Source of the DNA: Planctomycetota bacterium
GTDB taxonomy: Bacteria > Planctomycetota > Planctomycetia > Planctomycetales > Planctomycetaceae
Length of the DNA: 64,000 nt
Assembly: GCA_022600195.1 (NCBI GenBank)
Contig: JAHZKX010000057.1
Span: forward strand, 147,991 to 211,990
Direction of reading: 5' to 3'
The notes under the pieces were generated by a model. The model saw only the letters and a program-made list of their open reading frames with translations. It ran no database searches and had not been told where the DNA came from. Positions 47,394-55,492 of the stretch are shown here, piece after piece. A program made the translations under genes and the position numbers. Every line of letters begins with the position of its first letter. Positions within the stretch are counted from its first letter, which is position 1.

Positions 47394-48320
47394 ATGAGTT
47401 TTATGAACGGTTACATCAAAAAAGTTGATCAGTTCGCAGCGGCCCCCATGTTTTCCTGCGCCCTCTTATTCCTTGTTTTTTTTGCGGGCACTTTGCATTT
47501 AATCAATGCTGAGTCACCGGGAATCGCTTTGGATATCTGTAACTGGTGTCTGTTTCTGATCTATCCACTCTTTATTCTGGAAACAGTCATCCATGTCGCA
47601 TTAGGCAGTCCCCGCTGGAAATTTAATCTCCTGTATTGTCTGATTCCACCACTCAGAATCTGCGCCCGCGACCAGATGACGGGCCAGGCCATCTGGTTTC
47701 CTATGCTTGCCTGGAAGGTAGTAGACTCTGACTTCAGGGAAAAAATCAGTAAAACCTTTTCTGCCCCCATGTTGGTGATTGCTCTGCTGGTGCTGCCCCT
47801 GTTTGCGGTCGAACATTACTGGCAAAAACAAATTGCAGCAAATCCGGCACTGTCTGATTTGACTGCCATTGCAACTGGATTTATCTGGTTTGCATTTACC
47901 CTGGAATTCATCGTCATGATTTCAATCGTAGAAAAACGACTGGACTACTGCCGCAGACACTGGATTGATATCGCCGTCATTTGCCTGCCGATGATCGCAT
48001 TTATGAGAGCATTAAGAGTCACCGGATTACTCAGACTGCAGCAATTAACAAAAACCGCCAGAGTATTCCGTATCAAAAGCCTGGTACTAAAACTCTACAG
48101 GGCACTGCTGCTATTGGAAATTGTGAATCGTTTACTGCAACGAAATCCAGAAAAACGCATTATCCGCCTGGAGACGATCCTGCTCGAAAAAGAAAAAGAA
48201 ATCACAGACATCAAAGAAGAAATTGCTTTTCTTTCTGAGCGGATTTCGCCGCAGCCCCAGACTGATTCTGAATTAGCAATTCAACAAGATACTCAGCAAT
48301 TCAATAATCGAGCAGCCTGA
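47394..48320 (+). CDS. Polytopic membrane protein with voltage-sensor-like helices and no visible pore
   Basis: About seven or eight hydrophobic helices are present in 308 residues. The last one is followed by MRALRVTGLLRLQQLTKTAR and RVFRIKSLVLKLYRALLL, where Arg and Lys occur every three to four residues as in an S4 helix of voltage-gated channels. The upstream IDIAVICLPMIAFMRAL corresponds to S3. A related segment, FNLLYCLIPPLRICARD, occurs in the first half, suggesting an internal duplication. A selectivity-filter sequence (such as TxGYG) is absent. A C-terminal coiled coil (LETILLEKEKEITDIKEEI) closes the protein. It resembles the voltage-sensor-only or ion-transport-domain proteins; the function is unknown. 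Confidence 0.65.
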   Translation: MSFMNGYIKKVDQFAAAPMFSCALLFLVFFAGTLHLINAESPGIALDICNWCLFLIYPLFILETVIHVALGSPRWKFNLLYCLIPPLRICARDQMTGQAIWFPMLAWKVVDSDFREKISKTFSAPMLVIALLVLPLFAVEHYWQKQIAANPALSDLTAIATGFIWFAFTLEFIVMISIVEKRLDYCRRHWIDIAVICLPMIAFMRALRVTGLLRLQQLTKTARVFRIKSLVLKLYRALLLLEIVNRLLQRNPEKRIIRLETILLEKEKEITDIKEEIAFLSERISPQPQTDSELAIQQDTQQFNNRAA

Positions 48321-48331
48321 TGCTCACTGCT

Positions 48332-48353
48332 GACCGGTTTATTCTTCCCGGTC
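48332..48353. terminator. Weak hairpin between convergent genes
   Basis: GACCGG and CCGGTC form a 6-bp stem overlapping the last bases of the minus-strand gene. No T-run follows, so termination is uncertain. Confidence 0.3.
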
Positions 48354-49295
48354 AAAGCGAGGTCTGCGGTCAGCCCATTGACCGGGTAATTTTTTAAGAT
48401 GTCGATCCAGAAACTTCAGGATATCAATCTCCAACCCCAATCGTCTACCCAGCATATCAGTCCCCGTGAGCTTACCAGGATATTTATTGATCTTTACCCG
48501 AGTATCTTTTTCCTTGGCCAAATGCAATTGTTCATAAAGCTTATTAGCAATTTTCAGATCAGTCGAATTTTTCTGGCCGACACCGACCTCAAACGCGAGC
48601 CCTAAAAGTGGGTCTTTTAATCGGACTGTCGGTTGCATCGAATTAACACCGGAAACACCTGTGACGGGCGAAATCAAAAATAAAGCCCGGACCGTCTGCC
48701 CCTTGGGCGTTTTGGCAGCCAGAACTGGTGCATCATCATAGGGAACCTTAGTCCAATCATAGAGGGTATAGTTTAAAGCAATTGGCACACTCATATCTGA
48801 GGCGACAATTGCTGATTTCTGCATATTTAAGTGTTTTTTCTGATGCTCTGCAAAAATAAACTGCCAGACGGCTTCCATATCCAGCGCAACCATTGCTTTG
48901 TAGTCATAAGTTTTCAATTTTGAACTCGCAGGTTTTTTTTGATTCCTGTTCACAGTTTTTTCAGTCTCAGGCAGTTTACTCTGCCCATGCTTTCGTAAAT
49001 CAACAGAAACAACAGCATAACCGTTTTGCTGCAAAATGGGCGCGAACTGTTTATCCCAGACCCTTTTGCTCCCTCCCTTGCCATGAAGTAACACAACCAC
49101 CGGAGCACTTTCAGCATTACTTGATTGATAATACGTGATGGAAATGGGGAAACCATCTCGAGGCGCTGTTAAAGTAATTTCTTTCGGTTTCGCAGGACCT
49201 TTCGTACCAGTGTTCTGCGCCTGTAAAACACTAGTGGCTAACAGAGACGTACAAACAAATGCAAAGGCTAAGAACATTCGCTGACATTTTTTCAT
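48339..49295 (-). CDS. Secreted alpha/beta-hydrolase-like protein with altered nucleophile elbow
   Basis: The ATG at 49295 gives a clean signal peptide (KKCQRMFLAFAFVCTSLLA, cleavage near LQAQ), so it is preferred over the upstream GTG at 49316. The alpha/beta hydrolase fold is seen in PVVVLLHGKGGSKRVWD (oxyanion loop) and YAVVSVDLRKHGQS. The place of GxSxG reads ASDMS in SAIVASDMSVPIAL, so a serine is not in the expected third position. A catalytic His near the end is plausible but not assigned. It may be a non-canonical or inactive hydrolase. Confidence 0.75.
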   Translation of the reverse strand: MKKCQRMFLAFAFVCTSLLATSVLQAQNTGTKGPAKPKEITLTAPRDGFPISITYYQSSNAESAPVVVLLHGKGGSKRVWDKQFAPILQQNGYAVVSVDLRKHGQSKLPETEKTVNRNQKKPASSKLKTYDYKAMVALDMEAVWQFIFAEHQKKHLNMQKSAIVASDMSVPIALNYTLYDWTKVPYDDAPVLAAKTPKGQTVRALFLISPVTGVSGVNSMQPTVRLKDPLLGLAFEVGVGQKNSTDLKIANKLYEQLHLAKEKDTRVKINKYPGKLTGTDMLGRRLGLEIDILKFLDRHLKKLPGQWADRRPRFDREE

Positions 49296-49591
49296 ACAAA
49301 AGAGATTATTGATCACTGAAGCACCTCAATTTGGGAATAGATTCTTTGCCGTTTTTCGCTTGCAGTTTGAGTCTATTCCGATTATTCAATATGTTGACTA
49401 ATTTATAGTATCATTCTACGAAATACGGGCCTTGAGGTCAATTAGTGACTTGCGCTTTTGGCATCTTTAGCAGTACTATCTCGTGTTAATACGATGTGTT
49501 ACAGAGCTCCATTTGATCAATTTCTGCAAACCGCGTCAAAGTGTGACCAGAATTATATAACACATAACTTCACCTGACTGGCTGGCAGAAC

Positions 49592-49987
49592 ATGCAGAAT
49601 CACCATTCTGAAGAAACCCCACCAAAACCATTCCTGGGTTTACAAAGAGATGATCAATTTTTTTTAGGCATACTTGTTATTGCCATTCTGATCCTGTTCG
49701 TGACTCATCTCGGCCGTCTTTCCCGCTGGGGCACTAAACCAATCGAAATCACAAGACAAACTCATATGCCCTATGAGTATCAAATCGATATCAATCAGGC
49801 CTCCTGGGTTGAATTTGCTCAGTTAAATCAAATTGGACCCACGCTCGGGAAAAAAATTGTATCGCACCGTGAAATTCATGGCCCATTCCGCTCTATTGAA
49901 GATTTATTAGAGGTGAAAGGTATCGGCCCCCAGAAATTGAACGCCAACCGAATTTATTTTAAACCAGTTCCAACTGACTCGAATTAA
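49592..49987 (+). CDS. Membrane-anchored helix-hairpin-helix protein, ComEA-like
   Basis: A membrane helix at about 25-45 (FFLGILVIAILILFVTHLG) anchors a C-terminal double helix-hairpin-helix domain: DINQASWVEFAQLNQIGP followed by GKKIVSHR, and LLEVKGIGPQKLNANR. This is the ComEA layout, a DNA receptor used in natural transformation. No comEC or comF is adjacent. The protein is 131 residues. A GC-rich hairpin with a TTCC loop follows the stop at 50000-50015, without a T-run. Confidence 0.8.
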   Translation: MQNHHSEETPPKPFLGLQRDDQFFLGILVIAILILFVTHLGRLSRWGTKPIEITRQTHMPYEYQIDINQASWVEFAQLNQIGPTLGKKIVSHREIHGPFRSIEDLLEVKGIGPQKLNANRIYFKPVPTDSN

Positions 49988-50218
49988 CCACGCGGCGAAC
50001 CGAGTTTCCACTCGGGAATTGACAGCCCTTTGACTGACTTTCTCCCCTTTCAGTATACAAAGTCACCAGATTCCTAATTCTTTTCCCCTCCCATTGGTGC
50101 TGTCAGTTGATTCCTCACAGGATTCTGGGTTGAATAGGCTTTCCCAATAACATGATTGATCAAGCAATTCTGGCTGATCTAACCCAAACCAGCGTTACAA
50201 CTAAAGGGTATATTTCCA

Positions 50219-50524
50219 ATGGCAGGTTTTGACCACGGCCCCAACGAGCCTGAAGATCAGGAAAATTCCGAGACGATCTCTCGGAATACCCGACTGGGGC
50301 TCAAACTATTTATGGTTTATCTGGCCCTTTATGGCGGGTTTGTTTTTCTGAATACCTTCTCCCCCGCAAAAATGGAGGTGGTTGTTTTCGCAGGTTTGAA
50401 TCTGGCCATTGTATACGGATTCACATTGATCATAGCTGCGTTTGTGCTGGCATTGATCTATGGCTGGTCGTGTCGAAATGATGTTTCCTCAGACACATCA
50501 AAAAATGAGGGGGCATCTCAATGA
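50219..50524 (+). CDS. DUF485 small membrane protein
   Basis: Two membrane helices (LFMVYLALYGGFVFLNTF, about 30-48, and IVYGFTLIIAAFVLALIYGW, about 64-84) with a short loop define DUF485, a family often encoded next to acetate/solute symporters (as YjcH with ActP). The last four bases overlap the start of the symporter gene in ATGA, a classic coupled arrangement. A role as a small accessory subunit of the transporter is inferred from this pairing. Confidence 0.88.
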   Translation: MAGFDHGPNEPEDQENSETISRNTRLGLKLFMVYLALYGGFVFLNTFSPAKMEVVVFAGLNLAIVYGFTLIIAAFVLALIYGWSCRNDVSSDTSKNEGASQ

Positions 50525-52476
50525 TATATGAACCATCCCTCATGGCAGTTCTGATCTTTGGAGGAATTGTCGCCATCACGCTCGGACTCAGCTTCTGGTT
50601 GGGTGCAAAAGCAAAATCAGCGAAAGGGTACTTTGCCGCCGGGGGAGGTATCCACTGGTTTGTGAATGGCGTCGCGTTTGCAGGCGATTATTTGTCAGCC
50701 GCTTCATTTCTTGGCATCTGTGGCATGATTGCCTTTTATGGATACGATGGATTCCTATACTCCATCGGTTATCTGGCCGGTTGGATTGTGGCCCTCTTTG
50801 TAATCGCAGAACCACTCAAACGAATGGGACGTTTCACGTTTGCCGATGCGTTGGACAGCAAATTTCAATCGCGGGGAATCAAACTTGCCGCAGCGATCAG
50901 TACACTTGTCGTCAGTATTTTTTATCTCATCCCGCAAATGGTTGGTGCTGGTGCTTTAATCACTCCCTTGCTTGGATTCCCCCATTATGTCGGCGTTCTG
51001 ATGGTGGGAACCATCGTGATTCTGATTGTCGTCACAGCAGGCATGGTCAGTACGACTTATGTGCAATTCCTGAAAGGTTCGTTGCTTGTGATTTTCAGTA
51101 CGGTTCTGACTGTGCTGATTCTACAAAGAGGTCTCTCAACAGACCCGGCCAACGATGGGAAACCGACACACCAATTTCAGATTCTTGGCCCTACCGCTTC
51201 TGATAAGATCGAACATTGGAAATCGGAACTCAAACTGAATGAGAACGATTCATTAATTCCACTTGACCAGGGAGCATGGGCCACAAAAGATTATCTGCAA
51301 CTTACCAGAGACGACAAAGTTTCTTATTGGAAAGTGACTGAGAGCCCCGAGCAACAATATTATCTATCTGAAACACAATACAAACAAAAGAACAAAAATG
51401 GCAGCATCATCATTAATGGTCTGACCCAGGGAACTGGTGAAGGTGAAACCGATTTATACCCTGTGGGACGTATCAGCAAATTGCCCGGTGATGAAGCGGA
51501 AACGGGGCCGTTGGGAGTCACCGAATTTTTAAGCACGATCCGAGAGAGCGAACTGATTCTTTGGGGTTCAGATACCATCAAAGAGAAAGATGGCGCCGTC
51601 TTGACGATCTATTTTCCGAAACCGACCACCGGAGAAAAAGTGCTCAGTCCTGGAAATCATCCAAAGTTTGCAGGCATTCGTAGCGATAAAATTTGGGGGA
51701 AACTAAATTTTCTGTCTTTAATGCTGGCTCTGTTTTGTGGAACCGCTTCGCTACCACATATTTTAATCCGCTATTACACAGTCAAAGATCAAGCCAGCGC
51801 GAGAAAAAGCACGATCGTTGGCATCGGCACCATTGGTTACTTCTATATTCTGACATTGTTTATGGGGCTGGGTGCCATGACAAGTGGGGCACTCGATGTC
51901 ACCAACACGAACATGGCTGCCCCCCTGCTTGCCAAGAGTATCGGCGACTGGTTATTCGCGGTCATTTCTGCCATCGCATTTACCACGGTGCTGGGAACGG
52001 TCAGTGGACTGATCATTGCATCCAGCGGCGCTGTCGTGCATGACCTGATGTCGAGTTTTATGAAAATCGAAATGAATGATTTTTCAAAAGTACGTATTGC
52101 TAAAATTGCCTCGGTTGTTGTCGGAGTGATTGCCATTATTCTTGGAATACTCTTCGAAAACTTTAATGTAAACTATCTCGTGGGCTGGGCATTCAGTGTG
52201 GCCGCTTCGGCAAACCTGCCCGCATTGGTGATGTTGCTGTTCTGGTCAAAAACAACAAAACAGGGGATCACGGTCGCCATTTTCACAGGAATGGTTTCTT
52301 CGTTGACCTGGATTCTGTTAAGCGCCGATTCCTATAAAGGGATTTACGGGCTGGACCCGACAACTGCCATTGTGCCCTTCAGCCAGCCTGGCCTGGTAAC
52401 CATCCCCTTAGGATTTCTCACATTGATTGTTGTCTCTCTTTTGACGCAACCAAAATCAAAGGAGATCAAAAGTTGA
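50521..52476 (+). CDS. Sodium:solute symporter, ActP-like, with a large extracytoplasmic insertion
   Basis: The SSSF fold is recognised by FAAGGGIHWFVNGVAFAGDY, AADALDSKF-like FADALDSKFQSRG, STTYVQFLKGSLL and GTASLPHILIRYYTV, as in ActP. At 651 residues it is about 100 longer than ActP. The extra length is a polar block between about 204 and 392 (after LTVLILQRG, before IWGKLNFLSL) that has no membrane helix and probably faces outside. Acetate or another small monocarboxylate is the best substrate guess because of the DUF485 partner. The end overlaps the next start in TTGA. Confidence 0.88.
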   Translation: MIYEPSLMAVLIFGGIVAITLGLSFWLGAKAKSAKGYFAAGGGIHWFVNGVAFAGDYLSAASFLGICGMIAFYGYDGFLYSIGYLAGWIVALFVIAEPLKRMGRFTFADALDSKFQSRGIKLAAAISTLVVSIFYLIPQMVGAGALITPLLGFPHYVGVLMVGTIVILIVVTAGMVSTTYVQFLKGSLLVIFSTVLTVLILQRGLSTDPANDGKPTHQFQILGPTASDKIEHWKSELKLNENDSLIPLDQGAWATKDYLQLTRDDKVSYWKVTESPEQQYYLSETQYKQKNKNGSIIINGLTQGTGEGETDLYPVGRISKLPGDEAETGPLGVTEFLSTIRESELILWGSDTIKEKDGAVLTIYFPKPTTGEKVLSPGNHPKFAGIRSDKIWGKLNFLSLMLALFCGTASLPHILIRYYTVKDQASARKSTIVGIGTIGYFYILTLFMGLGAMTSGALDVTNTNMAAPLLAKSIGDWLFAVISAIAFTTVLGTVSGLIIASSGAVVHDLMSSFMKIEMNDFSKVRIAKIASVVVGVIAIILGILFENFNVNYLVGWAFSVAASANLPALVMLLFWSKTTKQGITVAIFTGMVSSLTWILLSADSYKGIYGLDPTTAIVPFSQPGLVTIPLGFLTLIVVSLLTQPKSKEIKS

Positions 52477-52916
52477 CAGAACAGCAACCGGAACAAGAAC
52501 AGGAATGGTTAACGGCAACGGCACTCGAAGAGGAGTCGACTGTCATCTTCCGTCTGTTACCAGACATTCCTGCTGGAATTACCACAGCCGATTTTCCCGC
52601 CCGGATCGAAATTATCTGGACATACCAGTCTCCTAACGAAAGTGGCATGCCCGGTCCGGAAGATCAGCAACTCATGAACCAGTTTGAAGAGCGACTCGTC
52701 GGTGTCTGGCAAAATGCAGGTCTCGGTTACCTGACCATGCTGATTACTGGAAATCAGATGTGTGAATGGCAGTGGTATTTAAGAGATGTCGATCAGGCCT
52801 TGTTAATGCTCAACGAAGTAGCCGGCGATCTTCCTTCACTTCCAATCGATATCCATACAGAAGCAGATCCCGACTGGTACGCCTACTCGAATTTCATGCA
52901 ACAGATCTCTTCGTAG
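52473..52916 (+). CDS. DUF695-like protein
   Basis: The start is TTG at 52473, supported by AAAGGAG upstream and by a TTGA overlap with the symporter stop. The 147-residue protein resembles DUF695, with WQWYLRDVDQALLMLNEVAG and IDIHTEADPDWYAYSNFM near the C-terminus. The function is unknown. It belongs to the DUF485-symporter operon but is probably cytoplasmic. It converges with the bestrophin-like gene. Confidence 0.75.
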   Translation: MTEQQPEQEQEWLTATALEEESTVIFRLLPDIPAGITTADFPARIEIIWTYQSPNESGMPGPEDQQLMNQFEERLVGVWQNAGLGYLTMLITGNQMCEWQWYLRDVDQALLMLNEVAGDLPSLPIDIHTEADPDWYAYSNFMQQISS

Positions 52917-52955
52917 CCGAAGAGGCACCACTGCTCCGAACGTATCACAATCTTA

Positions 52956-53915
52956 TCAGGTCGAATCACTCCCACTTGCTGATGGAGAGGTTGCTGCGGT
53001 CTTCTGATTTTGCGGATCTCCAAATCGATCCAGAATCTCATTGACCGTCGAGCGAATGGTAATACATAAACCGTCCAGATCTAAATCATCTTCATCTAAT
53101 CCAAAGGGCTCCTCAACAGAGTGAGCAATGACTTCAATTCCAATCATGAAATAGGCCAGGATAATAGTGAGGGGTACTGTCCAGATACCACAATCATCCT
53201 CTAACCCCCAGGGCAGCGTACATAAATAAAGCGTAATACAGTGACGCACAAAGAGACGATACGAGGGAGAAAGTCTGGTTCTGCGTATCCGCTCGCAACC
53301 TCCACAAATTTCCATTAATTCTCGGGTCTCGGAATCCAGAATCCGTAATTCATCCCCATCGATGATTCCAGACCGCTTCCAGCCAATGGTATTGCGATAA
53401 ATGAGGTCGGCAATATATGCGGGAATATGGCGAGGTGGGGGATCTATTTGCTCCAGTTCGGGAAACATGGCAAAGTCATCCTCTTCTCGCAAGTGATCTC
53501 GCAGCGCCTCGGGAAACGCAACAATGATATTCGCCAGATTCCGAAGCTCGTCTCTGTCAAAATTCGTGAATTCACGAAATTTGATGGCCATATTTCGGGT
53601 TACATTCACCAATCGACCCCATAGTTGGCGCGCCTCCCACCAGCGGGCATAAGAGCTGTTCGTCCTGAATACCAGCAGCAAACCAAGAACTAATCCCAGA
53701 GTGGCATGCAAATCAGAAGAGACATCACCCATTTTTTTAATGTTATCGATGCTTTCTTGGGAGACGTTAAAGTGAGAAAGCAGTGGGCTCAAATAGTCTT
53801 TCAGCACCGGAATCAGGCTATACAGCCCCACTAATCCAGCATAGAGACTAATACGTCCTAACGTCCCCAGTTTTTTCTCAATGAACGTCAGGTTCAATTC
53901 TGCATCAGCAGCCAT
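52956..53915 (-). CDS. Bestrophin-family (RFP-TM) chloride-channel-like protein
   Basis: LGLVLGLLLVFRTNSSYARW followed by WEAR is the characteristic bestrophin/UPF0187 motif, and SVEEPFGLDEDDLDLD is the acidic C-terminal signature that binds Ca2+ in eukaryotic members. Four hydrophobic segments are present. Bacterial homologues form pentameric ion channels, some sodium-selective. The length (319) fits bacterial members. It is a single gene, facing the SpoIIE phosphatase gene in the same direction with a 67-bp gap. Confidence 0.88.
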   Translation of the reverse strand: MAADAELNLTFIEKKLGTLGRISLYAGLVGLYSLIPVLKDYLSPLLSHFNVSQESIDNIKKMGDVSSDLHATLGLVLGLLLVFRTNSSYARWWEARQLWGRLVNVTRNMAIKFREFTNFDRDELRNLANIIVAFPEALRDHLREEDDFAMFPELEQIDPPPRHIPAYIADLIYRNTIGWKRSGIIDGDELRILDSETRELMEICGGCERIRRTRLSPSYRLFVRHCITLYLCTLPWGLEDDCGIWTVPLTIILAYFMIGIEVIAHSVEEPFGLDEDDLDLDGLCITIRSTVNEILDRFGDPQNQKTAATSPSASGSDST

Positions 53916-53982
53916 AAAAGAAACTTCCCTATCTCAATCAGAACTACTTCATCAACCATGCCGCGCTATCATGGTAGGAACT

Positions 53983-55179
53983 CTAATTTTTTCGGTCCAA
54001 TAATACAACAGAAGTATCATCGTGTCTGCCAGATCCGTCTGTAAAAGCATTGGAGTCTCGGAACAGGTTTTCCAGAGCAACCACCAGATTGTCTGAGCGA
54101 GATGCCTGCAGGGACTGCATGATACCGGAAATCCCGAATTCACCAAAAGTCTCTTTTTCTCCAGGAAACGCTTCTGCCAGACCATCTGTAAAAATCAACA
54201 GTCTGCTGTTTTCCGGAATTACTGAAGTATGAATATCATATTCAGCGCCAGGCACAATTCCCAGTGGGAGACCGCCGTCATCGTTTGTCCCTAGTTCATA
54301 TATTTTATCTGTTTCCAGTTCATGTACGATCGGTATGGGTGCTCCCGCAGAAGTCCATTGGAATTCATTTGTTTTTGCGTTCAAAATTCCATAAAGCAAA
54401 GTAATAAAACCACCACCATCATTCACAATGGCCTGATCACAAAGGCGATCATTCACATCTGCGACAAAAGCCGCGGTATCCAGATATTTATTGGAGCGAA
54501 TCATACCCACTAATGTATGCATCGTCATAATCGACATGCAGGCTTTCATTCCATGCCCCGACGCATCTCCTACCAGCAACACCAGATTATCATCGTCCAG
54601 CATGAAAACATCGTAATAGTCTCCTCCCGCCAACGTAACAGGCTGACCACCAAACACACGAATTTGTGAAGATTCGTAGCGAGCCGTCACATCAAATCGG
54701 TCGGGAGCAACCAGATCGCTGGGGATAATTGATTCCTGCAATTTTCTTACAGACTCAATTTCCTCGCGCAAGCGTTCCGCGACAAAGCGTTCACGCTCAG
54801 CTCTGACAGAATCAACCACACTCTGTAATGTGGTTTCGAGGAGAAACATAAAGTCTCCGCCATCGTCTCTGATAATATAAGCACGCATCCCCGCAGATAA
54901 GAAACGGGCCACATGAAATGTTCCCGTCGTAGGGCAAGCACCTACAACAGGAGTATCCAGATGTGTTTTGCGGATCTTTTCAAAGTGCTCAAATGCCGTT
55001 TGGGGATCTGGCGCCATAATCGACATCAAGATAATATCCCAAGTCTCGTTTTCATCAAATGCTTTTACTAGAAATTCTTCCGTCGTCGCGCAGATGACTA
55101 AATCGTTTTCACTTACGCCCAGATAAAGAGAAATCAGATCGCTCTCTTCAGGATTATCCCACCCAATCAAAATCCGCAT
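53983..55179 (-). CDS. SpoIIE/RsbU-type PP2C phosphatase with a degenerate receiver
   Basis: Residues 1-125 have the receiver fold (MRILIGWDNPEESDLI, RAYIIRDDGG), but the phospho-acceptor Asp is replaced: WDIILMSIMAPDP has Ser53 where Asp is expected, and the conserved Lys is Arg. A coiled linker (RAERERFVAERLREEIESVR) leads to a PP2C/SpoIIE domain with LAGGDYYDVF, GDASGHGMKA, FTDGLAEAFPG and GRHDDTSVVLL, all metal-binding Asp residues intact. The phosphatase probably controls an anti-sigma antagonist (partner-switching). No such partner is adjacent. Confidence 0.9.
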   Translation of the reverse strand: MRILIGWDNPEESDLISLYLGVSENDLVICATTEEFLVKAFDENETWDIILMSIMAPDPQTAFEHFEKIRKTHLDTPVVGACPTTGTFHVARFLSAGMRAYIIRDDGGDFMFLLETTLQSVVDSVRAERERFVAERLREEIESVRKLQESIIPSDLVAPDRFDVTARYESSQIRVFGGQPVTLAGGDYYDVFMLDDDNLVLLVGDASGHGMKACMSIMTMHTLVGMIRSNKYLDTAAFVADVNDRLCDQAIVNDGGGFITLLYGILNAKTNEFQWTSAGAPIPIVHELETDKIYELGTNDDGGLPLGIVPGAEYDIHTSVIPENSRLLIFTDGLAEAFPGEKETFGEFGISGIMQSLQASRSDNLVVALENLFRDSNAFTDGSGRHDDTSVVLLDRKN

Positions 55180-55492
55180 ATATGGCCCCAGACAAAATGG
55201 AATTCACTAAGATCAATAGTCTGCTCGTCATGAAACATTTAAATAACCAGATGTGCTGAATTCTAGCTCATCAACGTCTTTATGAGAACCATGTCACTGA
55301 TAAACGAGAAAACTCTCTGAAATTCAAAGGAGTGTACATTGTCCAATTTAAAATGTGAGAGATTCACTGAGATCAAAATGCGATGACACATTTTGTGCAT
55401 CACTTTCGACCCGATGAATCCGCTATCCCTTGATTCTGATCAAACAAATCGAGATATTCTTATATTCGTGCTGTTTCAGTCACTTTCTCACG
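55180..55492. promoter_or_regulatory. 313-bp divergent region before the UxaA-family gene
   Basis: It separates the divergent SpoIIE phosphatase and UxaA-family genes and should contain both promoters. A TTG at 55430 opens the longest frame but lacks a ribosome-binding site. No repeat or terminator is visible. Confidence 0.4.
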
